From contig CAIFEZ010000010.1 of assembly GCA_903789595.1 (NCBI GenBank), positions 44,991 through 108,990 of the forward strand: a stretch of 64,000 nt of DNA, given 5' to 3'. Source of the stretch: an uncultured eubacterium 1-6. GTDB lineage: Bacteria > Bacillota > Clostridia > Lachnospirales > Lachnospiraceae. The notes beneath the pieces are model-generated. The model was not told the origin of the DNA. It did not search any database and saw only the letters and a program-made list of their open reading frames with translations. The first letter of the stretch is position 1; every line of letters begins with the position of its first letter. Position numbers and translations under genes: made by a program. This document shows, piece after piece, positions 60,613 to 64,000 of the stretch.

Positions 60613-61044
60613 CTTCGAAATCGCATCCGAATTCTTACGCACGCTTCGCGTGCAGGCGGGGCTGTCTGCGTTTTCGAAGAGCTGTTTTTATTAATGTATA
60701 AGCTTCGGATTGCTCCGTGCTGCGCACTCCCGCAATCCTACAAGCATTCGCACTTCTGTGCCGCTTTGCGTCACTTCGTGCTCATACTTGTTGCCTTCGA
60801 AATCGCATCCGAATTCTTACGCACGCTTCGCGTGCAGGCGGGGCTGTCTGCGTTTTCGAAGAGCTGTTTTTATTAATGTATAAGCTTCGGATTGCTCCGT
60901 GCTGCGCACTCCCGCAATCCTACAAGCATTCGCACTTCTGTGCCGCTTTGCGTCACTTCGTGCTCATACTTGTTGCCTTCGAAATCGCATCCGGCTTCTT
61001 ACGCGCGCTTCGCGTGCGGCGAATCCGTCTGCGTTTTCGAAGAG
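60613..61044 (-). repeat. REP-like tandem array, locus 2: 182-bp period (family A)
   Basis: CTTCGAAATCGCATCC occurs at 60613, 60795 and 60977, exactly 182 bases apart. The first two units appear identical over their length; the third is partial and diverged. Each unit holds a hairpin (CTTCGAAATCGC to GCGTTTTCGAAG around GCACGCTTCGCGTGC-like DNA) and a spacer with CTTCGGATTGCTCCGTGCTG. On the minus strand it matches locus 1 at 31433-31745. It starts right after the DUF6483-like gene's stop (61053). Confidence 0.9.
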
Positions 61045-61052
61045 CTTATACA

Positions 61053-61463
61053 TTAAAAGATTTGTACCAGGCTGCCGAGTCCGTAGGTCTCGCACACGTT
61101 CCGGATGCCGTCGGTGACTTCCTGCCGGCTGTACTGATGTTCTTCCAGAAAATCATCGGATTTATCATTCAGATACGCGTAGAAGTAGAGCGCCGTGCGC
61201 ATATTTCCGCGGTCGCCGGTTTCGATCAGATCGTAGACCTTGTTCTCCGCGTCATTGATATTCCCGTCGTCTACCATGGACTGCAGTTCAAAGAGAGCCT
61301 CAGAGGTATCATCCATCAGTTCATTGACGCTCTGTGCCTCTCTTCCGCTTTCGCGTGCTGCATTGTTGTACGGAGCACGTTTATCGGCGTCGCCGAATAC
61401 AATTTTCCGCAGGGTATTCAGAATCTCCCGGTTCTGCCGGGTTACATAATCATCTTCAAACAT
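61053..61463 (-). CDS. DUF6483-like protein
   Basis: 136-aa soluble, mostly helical acidic protein starting MFEDDYVTRQNREILNTLRK, which I associate with the DUF6483 family of Firmicutes (recollection, moderate). It has no catalytic motif that I recognise. It starts 22 bases after the hom stop on the same strand and may be cotranscribed with it. The end is followed directly by the REP-like array. Confidence 0.7.
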   Translation of the reverse strand: MFEDDYVTRQNREILNTLRKIVFGDADKRAPYNNAARESGREAQSVNELMDDTSEALFELQSMVDDGNINDAENKVYDLIETGDRGNMRTALYFYAYLNDKSDDFLEEHQYSRQEVTDGIRNVCETYGLGSLVQIF

Positions 61464-61485
61464 GACAGATATTCCTTATCACGAA

Positions 61486-62796
61486 TCATTCTTCGACTCG
61501 CATAACCGTTTCTACAGATTTTACGCAGCGGTTTTCCAGCAGATCGTCCAGCGCATCGCTGACGATGGTTTTCTCCACGTTGGCGAAAATGAAGATCAGC
61601 GGCACGATCGGCGCGGCGGACGGATGCGTGCCGCCGTTGTTCTTGCCCGGGCGCTGCAGGGCAGTCTCAATGCTGATTCCGTGCGCGCCGAGGATCGTGG
61701 TGATTTTGCCCATGACGCCGGGGATGTCCTCGGCCATCATACGCACGTAATATTTGTTGCTGCCCTCTCCGATGAACTTTAAATCGGCATCATAGCGCAG
61801 CTGAGGAACGATATCATAGGCGGAATCCTTCTCCCATTTGCGGGCTACGCCGATTACATCTCCCATTACGGCGCTTCCGGTCGGGAGCGGGCCGGCTCCT
61901 CTTCCGTAGAACATCAGATTGTCCACGGCATTGCCGGTGATAAATACAGCGTTGAATTCATTGCGGACATTGGCCAGCGGGTGACTCACCGGAACCAGCG
62001 TCGGTTCCACGCTGGCGCAGACCTCCCCGTTCTCCTCCCGGGCGCTCGCGAGAAGCTTGATCTTGTAGCCGGAATCCTTCGCGAAGGCAATATCGTCCGA
62101 ACCGACATGGGTGATGCCCTGCGTAGGAATCTGGTCCGGTCCTACGCCCAGGCCGAACACCAGAGAGATCAGAATCGAAAGCTTGTTCGCCGCGTCAATT
62201 CCCTCTACATCAGCGGTCGGGTCCGCCTCGGCGAATCCCTTTGCCTGTGCCTCCTTCAGAATATCGGCATAATCCTTGCCGTTCTCTTCCATCTGGGTCA
62301 GGATATAATTGGTCGTTCCATTCAGAATACCATGGACGGAGCTGAACTCGTTCGACAGCAGAGCGGTCGTCAGAGATGTCAGAATCGGGATTCCGCCTGC
62401 CACAGCCGCCTCAAAACGAAGCAGTACATGGTGCTCCTGTGCCAGCTGTGCCAGCATGCGGCCGTTCGCCGCAATCGCCGCTTTATTGGCGGTGACCACA
62501 CTCTTCCCGTTTTCCAGTGCGCGCGCCATAAAGGTAGTGGCGGGCTCGATTCCGCCGATCAGCTCGACGACAATGCTGATTTCCGGATCGTTCAGAATGT
62601 CATCGACATCGGTCGTATACTTCTCCTTTGGAATATCGATTCCCCGGTCCCTCTCCGGATGGCGGTTCAGGATCTTGACGATTTCAATATCCAGACCGGT
62701 TGTATCTGCGATTTTCTTCTGATTCATGGCAAGAGCCTGGTAGGTTCCCTTGCCGATGTTGCCGATTCCAAGCATGCCGACTTTAATTTTTTCCAT
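61486..62796 (-). CDS. hom: Homoserine dehydrogenase
   Basis: NAD(P)H reduction of aspartate semialdehyde to homoserine, for threonine and methionine. 436 aa. N-terminal Rossmann domain (VGMLGIGNIGKGTYQAL), KSVVTANKAAIA, the catalytic domain (FEAAVAGGIPILTSL, GILNGTTNYILTQMEE, AKGFAEADPTADVEGIDAA) and a C-terminal ACT domain (YYVRMMAEDIPGVMGKIT) for feedback control. GGAG precedes ATG 62796 on the minus strand. thrC is 56 kb away in this window. Confidence 0.96.
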   Translation of the reverse strand: MEKIKVGMLGIGNIGKGTYQALAMNQKKIADTTGLDIEIVKILNRHPERDRGIDIPKEKYTTDVDDILNDPEISIVVELIGGIEPATTFMARALENGKSVVTANKAAIAANGRMLAQLAQEHHVLLRFEAAVAGGIPILTSLTTALLSNEFSSVHGILNGTTNYILTQMEENGKDYADILKEAQAKGFAEADPTADVEGIDAANKLSILISLVFGLGVGPDQIPTQGITHVGSDDIAFAKDSGYKIKLLASAREENGEVCASVEPTLVPVSHPLANVRNEFNAVFITGNAVDNLMFYGRGAGPLPTGSAVMGDVIGVARKWEKDSAYDIVPQLRYDADLKFIGEGSNKYYVRMMAEDIPGVMGKITTILGAHGISIETALQRPGKNNGGTHPSAAPIVPLIFIFANVEKTIVSDALDDLLENRCVKSVETVMRVEE

Positions 62797-62850
62797 AACT
62801 GTTCTCCACTTTCCGGTGCATATTGTAATGATATAGAATAAATATGGTTA

Positions 62851-62940
62851 TTCTGTGAAATCAGATGTTACAGAATATATGACATATGAATTTTCTGTGA
62901 ATCCAGATGATATAGAGCATATGATTCTTCCGTGAATCCG
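62851..62940 (-). repeat. Imperfect tandem repeat upstream of hom
   Basis: TTCTGTGAAATCAGATGTTA, TTCTGTGAATCCAGATGATA and a shorter TTCTTCCGTGAATCCG recur at roughly 42- and 32-base intervals. It is AT-rich and sits in the hom promoter region. It could be an operator array. Confidence 0.4.
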
Positions 62941-63056
62941 TCGGAACAAAGATCTGATGGATTCCTATTATAACAGAATGTCCGCGGATGCGCACAACTT
63001 TCTTCCGAAAGCCTGGTCTGCGCGGCACTTTGCAGGTATCGGTACCGTAGAACCGA

Positions 63057-63083
63057 ACCGGTCAGCCGGTGACAGGCTGACCG
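63057..63083 (-). terminator. Hairpin downstream of the Crp/Fnr gene
   Basis: AACCGGTCAGCC and GGCTGACCGGTT are exact inverted copies around GGTGACA, directly after the minus-strand stop. No T-run follows. Confidence 0.5.
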
Positions 63084-63085
63084 GT

Positions 63086-63796
63086 TCACAGAGGCTCCCC
63101 GGAAACAGGCTCCCAGGGATTGCAAAGCAGAACAAAGGTATTCCTGTGAAAATCCAGAATGCCGTCACGCTTCAGCAGAGCAAGCTCCCGGCTCAGGGAG
63201 CTTCGGTTCGCGCACAGATACTCCGCCATTTCCTCGCGGTTCAGAGGGATTTCAATGTAACGGCTGTTCTGCTTCTCCGCCTGAAGTGTCAGATAGGACA
63301 GGATTTTGCTCCGCAGATCCGGCTTGGAGACGATCTCGACCTTCTCAATCAGCTGCATGTTCTTCTGGCCGAGGAGATCATACAGATTGTCAGCAAGGTG
63401 CACATGGAAGGTGCACTGCCTGCTGCAGGGATGAAGAATCCGGCTTAAAGAAAGAAAAAGCACGCGGGTATCTTCTGCCGCGTTGAAGGTCACCTTCGAG
63501 GCTGTCTGCTTCATGATGCCGAAGGTTTCGCCGAACAGCTCGCCCTTTCTCATATAGGTGATGAAAATTTTATTGCCCCGGATATCTTCCCGGATCATAT
63601 CCACTCTTCCGGACAGAACGATACCGATAAATTTCACATTTTCTTCTTCCATAATAATATGCGAGCCCTTTTCAAAGCCGGATATGTGACTGTCCAGATG
63701 ACCTGCCAGCGCTCCGATCTGCTGAGAGTCCAGTCCCCTGAAAAGCGGTATATGTGCTTCGCATATTTCTGTGATTTCTTCCTTCTTTATCTGCAT
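63086..63796 (-). CDS. Crp/Fnr family transcriptional regulator
   Basis: 236 aa. An N-terminal cyclic-nucleotide-binding-like beta-barrel (about 20-140, ISGFEKGSHIIMEEENVKFI, ILSGRVD-like VLSGRVDMIRE, GELFGETFGIM) and a C-terminal HTH_CRP domain (about 155-225, IPLNREEMAEYLCANRSSLS, RELALLKRDGILDF). Cysteines at about 122 and 126 (HPCSRQCTF) are not in the FNR iron-sulfur position. The ligand is unknown. Its promoter (63887-63859) is listed separately; the next element copy lies 35 bases beyond it. Confidence 0.88.
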   Translation of the reverse strand: MQIKKEEITEICEAHIPLFRGLDSQQIGALAGHLDSHISGFEKGSHIIMEEENVKFIGIVLSGRVDMIREDIRGNKIFITYMRKGELFGETFGIMKQTASKVTFNAAEDTRVLFLSLSRILHPCSRQCTFHVHLADNLYDLLGQKNMQLIEKVEIVSKPDLRSKILSYLTLQAEKQNSRYIEIPLNREEMAEYLCANRSSLSRELALLKRDGILDFHRNTFVLLCNPWEPVSGEPL

Positions 63797-63858
63797 TTTT
63801 TGTTCCTCCGCATCCCACAGCTGTAAAAAATCAGCGGAACTGCCGCAGTCTCAAGCAG

Positions 63859-63887
63859 ATTATAAGGCGGTGCCTTTTTTTTCGCAA
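63859..63887 (-). promoter_or_regulatory. Promoter of the Crp/Fnr gene
   Basis: Minus strand TTGCGA (63887-63882), 17-nt spacer, TATAAT (63864-63859). Confidence 0.7.
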
Positions 63888-63921
63888 CAAAGGATTGCTC
63901 CATGCTTCGCACTGCCGCACT

Positions 63922-64000
63922 CTCAGTTCACGGTATATCTGAAATGCAGAGATTTCACATCCCTGTTGCCATTCGCAAACTGGCTGTAACAAAGTTTTAT
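63922..64000 (-). mobile_element. MITE-like palindromic element, copy 4, cut by the window edge
   Basis: AGTTCACGGTATATCTGAAA, then CATCCCTGTTGCCATTCGC and AAACTGGCTGTAACAAAG: the same sequence and orientation as copy 2 from 10319, ending at the window edge in AGTTTTAT. Confidence 0.7.

Noticed and set aside
60717..61505. Open frame of 262 codons running across the 182-bp array
   Set aside because: It exists only because the repeat lacks stops in that frame; it has an internal duplicated peptide, no ribosome site, and overlaps the DUF6483-like gene.

Overview
The window looks like chromosome of a strictly anaerobic, Gram-positive Clostridia, most like a Lachnospiraceae-type gut or oral Firmicute of moderately high GC. 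Pointers are a T-box leader on leuA, the rplU-prp-rpmA-obgE block with an L27 that carries the Prp cleavage sequence, TIGR03960/TIGR03936 beside RNase E/G, GlpP antitermination, an [FeFe] hydrogenase, ChW and SLH cell-wall proteins, and LexA boxes of the Gram-positive GAAC-N4-GTTC type. Species cannot be named from the sequence. No rRNA, tRNA, CRISPR array or prophage was seen.

Layout: (1) 1-5.6 kb: 3' part of a PutP-type symporter, T-box leader and leuA, then thrC. (2) 5.7-23.0 kb: a long same-strand cobalamin cluster covering most of the anaerobic corrin-ring steps (cbiD, F, G, H, J, ET, A, B, P, C, cobD) and nucleotide-loop assembly (cobT, cobU, cobS, cobC), with a second short CobU-like gene and an amidohydrolase inside it. 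The cobalt chelatase, cbiL and cobalt transporter are absent, and no complete B12 riboswitch was recognised. (3) 23-25 kb: orphan HicB-like gene and a monomeric [FeFe] hydrogenase. (4) 25-38 kb: housekeeping block: radical SAM pair, RNase E/G, CPBP protease, DegV, DUF1275 protein, L21-Prp-L27-Obg, YhbY, NadD, YqeK, RsfS. (5) 38-41 kb: MGMT-family gene and a lexA / YneA-like LysM pair, divergent across four LexA boxes. (6) 41-51 kb: lipoprotein, NlpC/P60 hydrolase, GlpP with its likely target leader on glpK, AGCS symporter, and an EAL protein with a degenerate GGDEF domain. (7) 51-60 kb: tyrosine recombinase and a cell-surface group (CHAP-Big2-SLH, GH25-ChW-SLH, L,D-transpeptidase). (8) 60-64 kb: YhhN protein, a tandem repeat array, a DUF6483-like gene, hom and a Crp/Fnr regulator.

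The most unusual non-coding content is a set of dispersed palindromic elements. One family (about 240 bp; 3 full copies and 1 edge copy) is almost entirely an inverted repeat with ACTGTTCA-type ends. Two of its full copies are flanked by 11-bp direct repeats, and a 46-bp mini-version with the same ends also has them. This points to a MITE mobilised by an absent transposase. A second family (REP-like hairpin with CTTCGAAAACGCAGAC ends) forms a 182-bp-period tandem array near 60.6-61.0 kb and a related array at 31.4-31.7 kb, in both cases beside a gene's stop codon. An 18-bp tandem repeat lies directly in front of cbiC and keeps an open frame joined to it.
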